Source: an uncultured Bacillota bacterium
GTDB taxonomy: Bacteria > Bacillota > Clostridia > Tissierellales > Tepidimicrobiaceae
Assembly (NCBI GenBank): GCA_937967955.1
Contig: CALBUB010000083.1
Location: 1 to 9,638, forward strand
DNA length: 9,638 bases
Reading direction: 5' to 3'
The position numbers and the translations under genes were made by a program. The notes beneath the pieces are model-generated. The model searched no databases. It was not told the DNA's origin and saw only the letters and a list, made by a program, of their open reading frames with translations. This document shows, piece by piece, positions 1 through 5,765 of this stretch (position 1 is the stretch's first letter; every line of letters begins with the position of its first letter).

Positions 1-34
1 CTTGCAAAACTCTACTCTACTTTCATCAATTTAG

Positions 35-56
35 TATATAGATAAATGTCTATATA
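35..56 (-). promoter_or_regulatory. Second ArsR-type operator palindrome
   Basis: The site is an inverted repeat with arms TATATAGA (35-42) and TCTATATA (49-56) around a 6-base centre. It has the same 22-base length as the palindrome in front of arsR (1706-1727) and is identical to it outside the four central bases, 18 of 22 matching. ArsR-family repressors bind such AT-rich dyads, so I infer that the same ArsR binds here. It lies past the stop codon of the last ars gene, so it would control a leftward transcript whose gene is outside the window. Confidence 0.65.
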
Positions 57-76
57 TTGGATAAAGAAAAACTCAA
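49..76 (-). promoter_or_regulatory. Possible leftward promoter overlapping the second ArsR box
   Basis: On the minus strand a -35-like TTGAGT (71-76) is followed after 16 bases by TATAGA (49-54), a fair -10. The -10 lies inside the palindrome at 35-56, so bound ArsR would occlude it. A start near position 42 would leave only about 40 bases of transcript in the window, with no start codon visible. The match is modest in AT-rich DNA; its main support is the overlap with the operator. Confidence 0.4.
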
Positions 77-105
77 TAAAAATGATTTCTCCTTCTAAAA
101 GTGTC

Positions 106-459
106 TTATTTCATATTTTTTAATATTCTTCTTATGGTCAAATACATTCTCATTTTATCTACGTTGCCTACAAAAGCTGGTTTTCCTTCTATAAAAGTAA
201 TTGGGTGTTCAGAGCGTTTTTCTACAATTTTCATTTCATCTTCATAACCATTTAAATCATCCGTTTCTAAGTCTATAAAATTCATTTCAATCTTATCCTT
301 TATATCAGTTCCTTCTAAAAAAGTCTTAACTTCTTTATACATTTCCATTGTTGTCAGATCCTCACCGGGACCGCAGGCTGTACTTGGTCCTCATCCACAT
401 GAAGTTGGAACAACTTCATTTTTCTTTCCAAACATATGAATTTTAATTTTTGCTGTCAT
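106..459 (-). CDS. Arsenic-operon thioredoxin-fold selenoprotein (UGA read as Sec23)
   Basis: From ATG at 459 (GGAGGT six bases upstream at 466-471) the frame runs to an in-frame TGA at 391-393 and continues open to TAA at 106, giving 117 residues if TGA is selenocysteine. The N-terminus has a beta strand (KIKIHMF), then C21-G22-U23-G24-P25-S26 and C29. A helix, a strand (EMNFIDLE), an acidic helix and a likely cis-proline P86 in EHPITFIEGK follow: a thioredoxin-like layout with the redox site at its usual place. A candidate SECIS lies just 3' of the TGA. The start is 19 bases from the arsC stop, so the gene is the fourth of the ars operon. It resembles ArsD in U/C-G-P-S and P-[IV]-T-x-x-[ED]-G, and more loosely YuzD-like proteins. 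I infer a redox partner for arsenate reduction or an As(III)-binding protein; the function is unproven. The alternative is a nonsense mutation or a start at ATG 348, which would leave an 80-residue protein without its active site. Confidence 0.8.
357..390 (-). promoter_or_regulatory. Candidate bacterial SECIS element 3' of the in-frame UGA
   Basis: Eighteen bases after the UGA, GGUCC (372-368) pairs with GGAUC (361-357) in five pairs, including one G-U, to close a six-base loop CGGUGA. The loop begins 23 bases after the UGA and contains G-G-U, as does the SelB-bound loop of the E. coli formate dehydrogenase element. Position and loop agree with what is known of bacterial SECIS elements. A competing fold pairs GGACC (390-386) with the same GGUCC, with a 13-base loop that also contains GU. 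The assignment is by eye, without a folding calculation. Confidence 0.65.
399..419 (-). other. Perfect 9-bp hairpin just 5' of the Sec codon
   Basis: Inside the coding sequence, ATGAAGTTG (419-411) and CAACTTCAT (407-399) form a perfect inverted repeat with a three-base TTC loop. Its 3' foot ends five bases before the UGA at 393-391. No U-tract follows, so it is not a terminator. It encodes the residues leading up to the Cys-Gly-Sec site. It could slow ribosomes before recoding or occur by chance; the sequence does not decide. Confidence 0.6.
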
Positions 460-478
460 ACTATTACCTCCATACATG

Positions 479-880
479 CTAGATTTCGTTGTTTTTAACT
501 CTTTTTATTAAATCCTCTACTTTTCCCTTAATTAAATCTCGAGTCTTTCTGTAGTCCTCAATTGGACCACCAGATGGGTCCTCCAGTCCCCAATCTTCAC
601 TATGACTATTAGGTATATATGGACAAACTACATTACATCCCATGGTTATCAGTATATCAACCTCTTCTGGTATTTCATCTAATAGCTTTGGATAGTGGTC
701 CGTCATATCCACTCCTACTTCTTCCATCACCTTAACTGCTAAAGGCTTTACTTCTGGATATTCTTCTGTTCCAGCTGAGTAAACTTCTAATACATCACTA
801 CCTAATTTTTTGGCCCAAGCTTCTGCCATTTGTGATCGACATGAATTGTGAACACATATAAATGCCACTTTCTTTTTCAT
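479..880 (-). CDS. arsC: Arsenate reductase ArsC, LMW-phosphatase-fold (thioredoxin-coupled) type
   Basis: This cytosolic enzyme reduces arsenate to arsenite. The 133 residues show the low-molecular-weight phosphatase loop C9-V-H-N-S-C14-R15-S16, with Cys9 as the likely nucleophile. M-G-C82-N-V-V-C86-P supplies the resolving cysteines of the disulfide cascade, and D101-P102 holds the general acid. The length is typical for the family. C82 and C86 are four residues apart, as in clostridial members, rather than seven as in the staphylococcal enzyme. The start ATG at 880 has AGGAG eight bases upstream. Enzymes of this class need thioredoxin or a similar reductant to reset the final disulfide, which makes the thioredoxin-like selenoprotein 19 bases downstream an attractive partner. 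A 111-base gap separates it from arsD upstream; in that gap I see only AT-rich sequence and this gene's ribosome binding site. Confidence 0.93.
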   Translation of the reverse strand: MKKKVAFICVHNSCRSQMAEAWAKKLGSDVLEVYSAGTEEYPEVKPLAVKVMEEVGVDMTDHYPKLLDEIPEEVDILITMGCNVVCPYIPNSHSEDWGLEDPSGGPIEDYRKTRDLIKGKVEDLIKRVKNNEI

Positions 881-991
881 TGCATTTCTCCTTTTATCTA
901 TTTTAAAAGTTTACTTAGATCTTAATTTAATTGTCTTCGAGACTTATATCCCTCAAATCAATTTTTTTAATATGTTTTATTCATCTTGTAT

Positions 992-1354
992 TTATCTTTC
1001 CTGTTGGCGTTTTTTATTTCTTATACTTAATTCTGACATCAAGTATTCTTCTGGCACCTCTAAGAATTTACAAAACTCTTCATTGGTTGGATATTCTTTA
1101 GTTTTAACGATCTCACCGTCAACCACTGTTACTGGAAGTACATCTACTCCTTCATCAACCAATAGATTATTAACTTTTTCATTTTCTATAAATGCTTGAG
1201 GATTGTCAGAAAGATTATACCTTTCCACAACTATTCCTCTGTTTTTCAGCCTATTTATAGCTGTATGAACTCTTAAAAGATTCTCATCAATAGATGGTCC
1301 ACAGAGACCAGTAGGACAACACATAGCTGGATCATAAATAATCATTCTTTTCAT
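992..1354 (-). CDS. arsD: ArsD, arsenite metallochaperone / weak trans-acting regulator
   Basis: ArsD binds As(III) or Sb(III) and passes it to the ArsA ATPase of the efflux pump; it also acts as a weak repressor of ars operons. At 120 residues it matches the usual length and carries the three metal-binding cysteines at the classical positions, C12-C13 and C18, in C-C-P-T-G-L-C-G-P-S. The rest follows the thioredoxin-like ArsD fold, with probable cis-proline P74 in L-P-V-T-V-V-D-G. The later vicinal cysteine pairs of the E. coli plasmid protein are absent; only C95 remains. It starts 18 bases after the arsR stop, behind GGAAGG. No arsA or membrane pump is present in the window, so its client must lie elsewhere, perhaps left of the edge. 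Confidence 0.93.
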   Translation of the reverse strand: MKRMIIYDPAMCCPTGLCGPSIDENLLRVHTAINRLKNRGIVVERYNLSDNPQAFIENEKVNNLLVDEGVDVLPVTVVDGEIVKTKEYPTNEEFCKFLEVPEEYLMSELSIRNKKRQQER

Positions 1355-1372
1355 ACTTACTCATCCTTCCTA

Positions 1373-1693
1373 TTAACAATTATTCTTTTTTACATTTCTA
1401 CATATACAGTCTTCAGACTCAGTGAAAATATTCAACAAGAACAATACCACTTTATTACACTCCGCCATGTTTAAAGAATAATAATTCCATACCCCGTCCT
1501 TTCTTATGTTAACTAGATTAGCATCTGCTAAAACTTTCATATGATGGGATAGGGTAGGCTGTGTAAAATCAAAATGTTCCAGTATATCACAAGCACACAT
1601 TTCTCCACAGGAGAGCATATCAATTATCTGTAGCCTATTAGAATCTGATAGTGCTTTTATTGCTTTTGAATATTTTTCATAATCCTGTTTCAT
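1373..1693 (-). CDS. arsR: ArsR-family arsenic-responsive repressor
   Basis: This is a small winged-helix repressor of 106 residues that leaves DNA when As(III) or Sb(III) binds. The metal site is E-M-C33-A-C35-D at the start of the DNA-binding region, the ELCVC-type arrangement, with C29 nearby. The recognition helix follows in T-Q-P-T-L-S-H-H-M-K-V-L (residues 44-55). The C-terminus carries a second cysteine cluster (C-I-C-R-N and a final Cys), which could add ligands. I start it at ATG 1693, which has AGAGGTGA just upstream. An in-frame ATG at 1720 would place the coding sequence inside the operator palindrome and has no ribosome binding site. It is first in arsR-arsD-arsC-selenoprotein and is probably autoregulated. 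Confidence 0.93.
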   Translation of the reverse strand: MKQDYEKYSKAIKALSDSNRLQIIDMLSCGEMCACDILEHFDFTQPTLSHHMKVLADANLVNIRKDGVWNYYSLNMAECNKVVLFLLNIFTESEDCICRNVKKNNC

Positions 1694-1705
1694 TTGCTCA
1701 CCTCT

Positions 1706-1727
1706 TATATAGATATTCATCTATATA
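1706..1727 (-). promoter_or_regulatory. ArsR operator of the ars operon
   Basis: The arms TATATAGAT (1706-1714) and ATCTATATA (1719-1727) form a perfect 9-bp inverted repeat with a 4-base centre. It lies between the putative -10 and the arsR ribosome binding site, so it would span the transcription start. This is the expected place for autoregulation by ArsR. A near-identical copy lies at 35-56. Confidence 0.75.
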
Positions 1728-1728
1728 T

Positions 1729-1758
1729 AGAATATTATAATAGTCTAAAATATGTCAA
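1729..1758 (-). promoter_or_regulatory. Probable promoter of the ars operon
   Basis: A perfect -35 TTGACA (1753-1758) is followed after 18 bases by TATTCT (1729-1734). A better-matching TATAAT (1734-1739) is present, but only 13 bases from the -35. Either hexamer would start transcription in or next to the ArsR palindrome. The -35 is the strongest part of the call; the exact -10 is uncertain. Confidence 0.6.
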
Positions 1759-1804
1759 TATAAAGTTTTATTAATATAAATAAATAGAAATTATTCTAAC
1801 TATT

Positions 1805-1838
1805 AAAAAACCCATTACTATCTAGTAATGGGTTTTTT
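1805..1838. terminator. Strong bidirectional terminator after the Bce permease
   Basis: CCCATTACTA (1811-1820) pairs with TAGTAATGGG (1823-1832), ten pairs around a two-base centre, with six A on the left and six T on the right. The U-tract therefore works in both directions. It begins two bases beyond the permease stop at 1840 and separates the Bce module from the ars promoter. Confidence 0.93.
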
Positions 1839-1839
1839 C

Positions 1840-3813
1840 CTATTCTGTAGCTATTTCACTTAAATCTTCTATTTTATTAATATAAATCTTTCTTATTATT
1901 AGGAAGTATATTCCCTGGCATATAAAGTATCCTACCATGACTATTAGTCCGTTTTTTAGCAGGTTGGCATCCAGTAGATTTGAAAGGGATTTAAGGGCAA
2001 ATAAAGAGTGCATAGTGCTTACAATGAAGGGCAAGAAGAATATAGCTGCTATCTGCTTAGTTATCATTCCCTTCATCTCTTTTTTGGTTATGCCAATTTT
2101 CTTCAGTATATTGTACTCAATGCCATCCTGTTTTATTTCATTGAAAAGTTTAAAGTAGATTATACTTCCAGATGCTATGAAGAATAAAAAGGCTACGAAA
2201 AATCCTATAAACAGAGCAACTCCAAAGTAATTTCTCTCTTCCCTGTAAGGAATAGATTTTGAATAAAAGAAGCCCTCATATTTTTCCCCAAGCATATTCT
2301 GAATTTTTATGGACGTTTCATAGGCTCTTTCCCATTTATCTATATGGATACCATTAAATATGAGCATATCCTTTTCTTCAGCCTTCTTTAATATTTCTTT
2401 GTAGTCTTCATCATTTAGTATTATCAAATCAGAATATATATTAGGCAGGGTAGTTACAGAACCGTGTACTTCTCCCTTTACACTAAACTCTTTAGATTCA
2501 CCATTGATATTTAAAGTGACAGCTTCATAGGGAAACACGATGTTTTTTACGATACCTTTGTCATAGTAATCTGTCCTAAATGGGTAATTGTATATGACTT
2601 CTCCTTCACCTACTTGAACTTTTTCCTTTCCCATATAACTTGCCAATTTATTATAATCTGAATTGGATATGGCCAATATATCAGAAACATGTCCATCTTC
2701 ATATTCTTCCTTTTCATTTATAACCCTAATTAGCTTTACTCTCTGATATTCTTCTACAACAAATCCATAATCTTTAAGTATATCCATTGCTTTTACAATA
2801 CTTAGGTTGTCGTTAAGATTTTCACCTTCTTGAATTATAGCAATATCTTGAGGCATATTGCTTATTCCAGTTACGTTAGGTATCTCTGTAAAGAAGGAGA
2901 ATATGGTCTCCGTAGCAGTAAAAGTAATAGCTCCAAGGATTGATGCTAAAAACAAGACTTTAGCAGTATCTTTAAGTTTAAACCTCATCTGGGAAAAGGC
3001 CACCATATTGGTTCTATTGTAAAATATCTTCTTGCTGTTAGTAAGCTTATTAGCCAGCAATATGCTAAACTGAGTGAATATGAAATAGGTCCCTGCTACA
3101 ACTATGAGAACAACAGGTATCATGGCACGTATTACAAATTCATCATCTACAATCCAAGCTGTAACATAGCCTATTATCAGTAACCCAAGGCCTAATAAGG
3201 ATTTAAATTTAGAGAATTTTGGTATTTCCTTGGGTATTTTTTGCATCTTCAACTGCTCTACTATTTCCTTACTCCTTATTTGAAATAGGGATAATAAATT
3301 GACTATTTCAAACAACAGGAAGAACAAAACTACAGTTAAAAGCAGTGCCTTCAATGAAATATAAAAGGGCAAGCTTATATCCATAAAGGCTTCCATTGCC
3401 ATGAAAAACAGCTTGGAAAATAAAATTCCCATTAAAAGCCCTGTAGCTATTGATAATGCTGTAATTATATTTCTCTCTATAAACACATATCTTCTTATCT
3501 GCTTGCTGGTCATCCCAAAGAGGGATAATAGTCCAAATTCCTTACCCCTTGATTTTAAGAATATGGAAGTAGCATAGCTGACAAAGAGTACGGTAAATAT
3601 GGCTATTATGATTAGACATATTATGATTCCATTTACTGCCCCCGCATGTACAGTAGCACTTGGTGCCAAAGGTTCTCTTCTCACTTTAGGATGAAATAGG
3701 AAGCTTGAAAATATATAGAATACAGCCACTGTAAACATATTGCTCAAATAGTACATTATATACCTGTATAGGTTCCCCTTTAAGTTCTTCAAGGCTATAT
3801 CATATAGCTTCAT
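1840..3813 (-). CDS. BceB-type ABC transporter permease (antimicrobial-peptide resistance)
   Basis: The 657-residue membrane protein has the BceB layout of ten predicted helices, near residues 22-40, 61-84, 117-137, 153-176, 208-223, 231-252, 286-306, 530-554, 586-606 and 622-641. A large extracytoplasmic domain lies between helices 7 and 8 (about 309-528). FtsX-like segments such as SRGKEFGLLSLFG (88-100) follow helix 2. In this family the permease removes peptide antibiotics from lipid II-cycle targets and also activates the partner histidine kinase. I start it at ATG 3813, with GGAGGTGG just upstream; an in-frame TTG at 3828 begins within that site. The start overlaps the ATPase end by 14 bases, indicating translational coupling. 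The antibiotic specificity cannot be read from the sequence. Confidence 0.92.
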   Translation of the reverse strand: MKLYDIALKNLKGNLYRYIMYYLSNMFTVAVFYIFSSFLFHPKVRREPLAPSATVHAGAVNGIIICLIIIAIFTVLFVSYATSIFLKSRGKEFGLLSLFGMTSKQIRRYVFIERNIITALSIATGLLMGILFSKLFFMAMEAFMDISLPFYISLKALLLTVVLFFLLFEIVNLLSLFQIRSKEIVEQLKMQKIPKEIPKFSKFKSLLGLGLLIIGYVTAWIVDDEFVIRAMIPVVLIVVAGTYFIFTQFSILLANKLTNSKKIFYNRTNMVAFSQMRFKLKDTAKVLFLASILGAITFTATETIFSFFTEIPNVTGISNMPQDIAIIQEGENLNDNLSIVKAMDILKDYGFVVEEYQRVKLIRVINEKEEYEDGHVSDILAISNSDYNKLASYMGKEKVQVGEGEVIYNYPFRTDYYDKGIVKNIVFPYEAVTLNINGESKEFSVKGEVHGSVTTLPNIYSDLIILNDEDYKEILKKAEEKDMLIFNGIHIDKWERAYETSIKIQNMLGEKYEGFFYSKSIPYREERNYFGVALFIGFFVAFLFFIASGSIIYFKLFNEIKQDGIEYNILKKIGITKKEMKGMITKQIAAIFFLPFIVSTMHSLFALKSLSNLLDANLLKNGLIVMVGYFICQGIYFLIIRKIYINKIEDLSEIATE

Positions 3814-4567
3814 TGTACCCACCTCCAATTAAGGAAAGGGAATCCAGTATCTCCTTGAAGAATACCTTTCTAGTTGAGCTCTTTACTATCTCCAAAAAGA
3901 ACTTGCCATCTTTAATCATTATAATCCTATTGCAAAAGCTTGCTGCAAAGGCATCATGGGTAACCATAACGATGGTAGCTCCTCTTTCCTTGTTTATCCT
4001 TTCCAAGGCTTCCATAAGGTCATTAGATGCTTTGGAATCCAAGTTTCCTGTTGGTTCATCGGCTAATATTATAGAGGGATTATTTATAAGGGCCCTTGCA
4101 CAGGCAGTCCTCTGCTGCTGACCTCCAGAGATTTCATAAGTTCTCTTATTGAGTATGTTTTCTATATCTAACATTTTAGCCAGCTCCCTAACTTTCCTCT
4201 CTATTTCCATAGAGTTTACCCCATCTAACACCAGAGGAAGGGCTATGTTTTCCTTTACGGATAGCGTATCTAATAGGTTGAAATCTTGAAATATAAAACC
4301 TAGATTTTTTCTTCGGAATAATGCCAAGCTGTCCTTATTCAGCTTATGGGGGTTTTCTCCATTTATCAGAACCTCCCCAGAAGAGGGAGTATCTATAGTT
4401 GCCAATATATTCAAAAGGGTAGTCTTACCGCTTCCTGAAGGCCCCATTACTCCTAGAAATTCTCCTTCCTTAACAGCCATGCTAAAATTATCCAAGGCCT
4501 TAACTGCTACTCCTTTTCCTTTGCTTCCATATATCTTAGATAATCCTTTAGTTTCCAACACGAACAT
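3800..4567 (-). CDS. BceA-type ABC transporter ATP-binding protein
   Basis: This is the ATPase that powers the adjacent permease. The Walker A motif is G-P-S-G-S-G-K-T (residues 42-49) and the Q-loop lies in F-I-F-Q-D. The signature I-S-G-G-Q-Q-Q-R is near 146-153, Walker B I-I-L-A-D-E-P near 166-172 with catalytic Glu171, and the switch histidine in V-T-H-D. All key residues are present, so it should be active. I prefer ATG 4567, which has AGGAGG six bases upstream; ATG 4573 abuts that site directly and is unlikely to be used. The product is 255 residues, with a C-terminal extension of about 30 beyond the usual core. A BceR-like box and a -10 element lie upstream, so expression is probably induced by the neighbouring two-component system. 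Confidence 0.93.
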   Translation of the reverse strand: MFVLETKGLSKIYGSKGKGVAVKALDNFSMAVKEGEFLGVMGPSGSGKTTLLNILATIDTPSSGEVLINGENPHKLNKDSLALFRRKNLGFIFQDFNLLDTLSVKENIALPLVLDGVNSMEIERKVRELAKMLDIENILNKRTYEISGGQQQRTACARALINNPSIILADEPTGNLDSKASNDLMEALERINKERGATIVMVTHDAFAASFCNRIIMIKDGKFFLEIVKSSTRKVFFKEILDSLSLIGGGYNEAI

Positions 4568-4611
4568 ATCCATCCTCCTAACGAATACTTTATCCTTACT
4601 GCTTTATCTAT

Positions 4612-4617
4612 AGTATA
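4612..4617 (-). promoter_or_regulatory. Probable -10 of an activator-dependent bceAB promoter
   Basis: TATACT lies 44 bases before the ATPase start and directly after the U-tract of the terminator-like hairpin. Seventeen bases upstream the -35 position reads TAGTAG, a poor match. A weak -35 is expected when a response regulator activates the promoter. The BceR-like box ends about 54 bases upstream of it. Confidence 0.45.
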
Positions 4618-4650
4618 AAAAAATAAGAGAAATCCTACTATCGATTTCCC
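4618..4650 (-). terminator. Weak terminator or attenuator between kinase and ATPase genes
   Basis: On the minus strand GGGAAATC (4650-4643) pairs with GATTTCTC (4634-4627), eight pairs including one G-U, around an eight-base loop. TTATTTTTTT (4626-4617) follows. It resembles an intrinsic terminator with an AT-rich stem. It would partly end the regulator-kinase transcript and leave the transporter pair to its own promoter. Confidence 0.5.
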
Positions 4651-4671
4651 TTTCAAATGAGCACATATATC

Positions 4672-4685
4672 TTACAATTTTGTTA
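4672..4685 (-). promoter_or_regulatory. BceR-like response-regulator binding box
   Basis: On the minus strand the site reads TAACA-AAAT-TGTAA. This fits the TNACA-N4-TGTAA pattern I recall for BceR-like regulators of Bacillus and relatives. It lies 11 bases beyond the kinase stop codon and upstream of the presumed transporter promoter. The regulator encoded at 5766-6461 is the obvious candidate to bind it. Confidence 0.6.
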
Positions 4686-4696
4686 GATTAATCTTT

Positions 4697-5761
4697 CTAT
4701 ATGTTATAGATACTCCTTCCATGGTAAAAGATAATGTTCACCCGTGTGCCTACCCCTTCCTGGGAGTCAATCTCTATACCATGACCTAATCTGTCGCATA
4801 CTTTCTTAGTCAGATAAAGGCCCATGCCTGTAGATTCCTTATACCTTCTTCCATTTTCTCCAGTAAAGAAGGGCCTAAATACTCTATCTATATCCTTTTT
4901 AGGAATTCCAACGCCATTGTCCTCTATGGATAGTATGGTTTTATCGCCTTCTCGGTACAAATCCACATGCAGATGCTTCCTCTCTTCATCCTTTACCTTG
5001 GTATACTTAATAGCGTTGGAAATTATCTGGTTTATAATAAACTTTAGCCATTTTGGGTCGCTTTTAACCATAAGTTTTTCTTGAGATTTAATTTTTGGAT
5101 ATATGGAGTTCACAATAAAGGCATTCTTGTTCTCATTTATAACAGCTCTAACTATATCCAACACTTCTACCTCTTCTACTTTAAAGTCCATTTCAAAGTC
5201 ATTTAGCCTCAAGGAATATAGCTCCATTTCAAGGCCATGGGATAGCTTCTCAACTTCTTCCTCTATGCTTTTATAGCTCTCCTTGATAGCCTCATCCATA
5301 ACTCTATCCTTTTCATTTTCAAGTATTAGCTTAATTACCGATATGGGGGTTTTCATCTGATGGATCCAGCGGGATTTAAAATGGATCTGCTCCTGAAATC
5401 TTCTCCTATACTCATCCAATGTATTTTCAAAATGCATATAGTTTTCAGTTAAAAGCCTTCTAAATGCTTCATGTTCCCTGCTTGCATTTTCAGGAATGTT
5501 GAATATATAGTCAAAGCTATCTTTCCTTTCCAAACCTTCCTTTAATGCTTGATATACTTTTCTCTTTTTATAGTAATCATAGATAATTGAAATGCCGAGA
5601 ATAACTGTTGATATCAGCGCTGCATATATGATATTTCCAATGTTAAGCTGTTCACCCCGTATTATCAGATCAAGGCTCATTATCACTATCACAAGGGCTG
5701 TGCTGATGTAATAAAATAGAATATACAAAAATCTATCAATTATATAGTCCTTAAAGCTCAT
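4697..5761 (-). CDS. BceS-type intramembrane-sensing histidine kinase
   Basis: The 354 residues begin with two membrane helices (about 11-33 and 43-62) joined by a loop of roughly ten residues and no sensor domain. That is the mark of kinases that sense through their ABC transporter. The phospho-acceptor is H134 in W-I-H-Q-M-K-T-P-I. The ATPase domain shows the N-box N-Q-I-I-S-N-A (244-250), G1 D-N-G-V-G-I-P (281-287) and G2 T-G-M-G-L-Y-L (311-317), all intact. Start ATG 5761 has AGGTGAT upstream, and the regulator gene ends four bases before it, its TGA lying within that site. I infer that flux through the BceAB-like transporter activates this kinase, as in the characterised family members. 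Confidence 0.93.
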   Translation of the reverse strand: MSFKDYIIDRFLYILFYYISTALVIVIMSLDLIIRGEQLNIGNIIYAALISTVILGISIIYDYYKKRKVYQALKEGLERKDSFDYIFNIPENASREHEAFRRLLTENYMHFENTLDEYRRRFQEQIHFKSRWIHQMKTPISVIKLILENEKDRVMDEAIKESYKSIEEEVEKLSHGLEMELYSLRLNDFEMDFKVEEVEVLDIVRAVINENKNAFIVNSIYPKIKSQEKLMVKSDPKWLKFIINQIISNAIKYTKVKDEERKHLHVDLYREGDKTILSIEDNGVGIPKKDIDRVFRPFFTGENGRRYKESTGMGLYLTKKVCDRLGHGIEIDSQEGVGTRVNIIFYHGRSIYNI

Positions 5762-5765
5762 AACA

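Noticed and set aside
12..83. A 23-codon minus-strand frame from ATT after AGAAGGAG
   Set aside because: An ATT start is very rare, the product is low in complexity, and the frame runs through the ArsR palindrome.
106..348. An 80-residue protein starting at ATG 348 as the whole gene
   Set aside because: Its best upstream purine tract is about 11 bases away, and it lacks the Cys/Sec site. The longer frame has a strong ribosome binding site, a coherent N-terminal strand and a SECIS-like hairpin.
1694..1720. Longer ArsR starting at ATG 1720
   Set aside because: That start lies inside the operator palindrome and has no ribosome binding site; ATG 1693 has AGAGGTGA just upstream.
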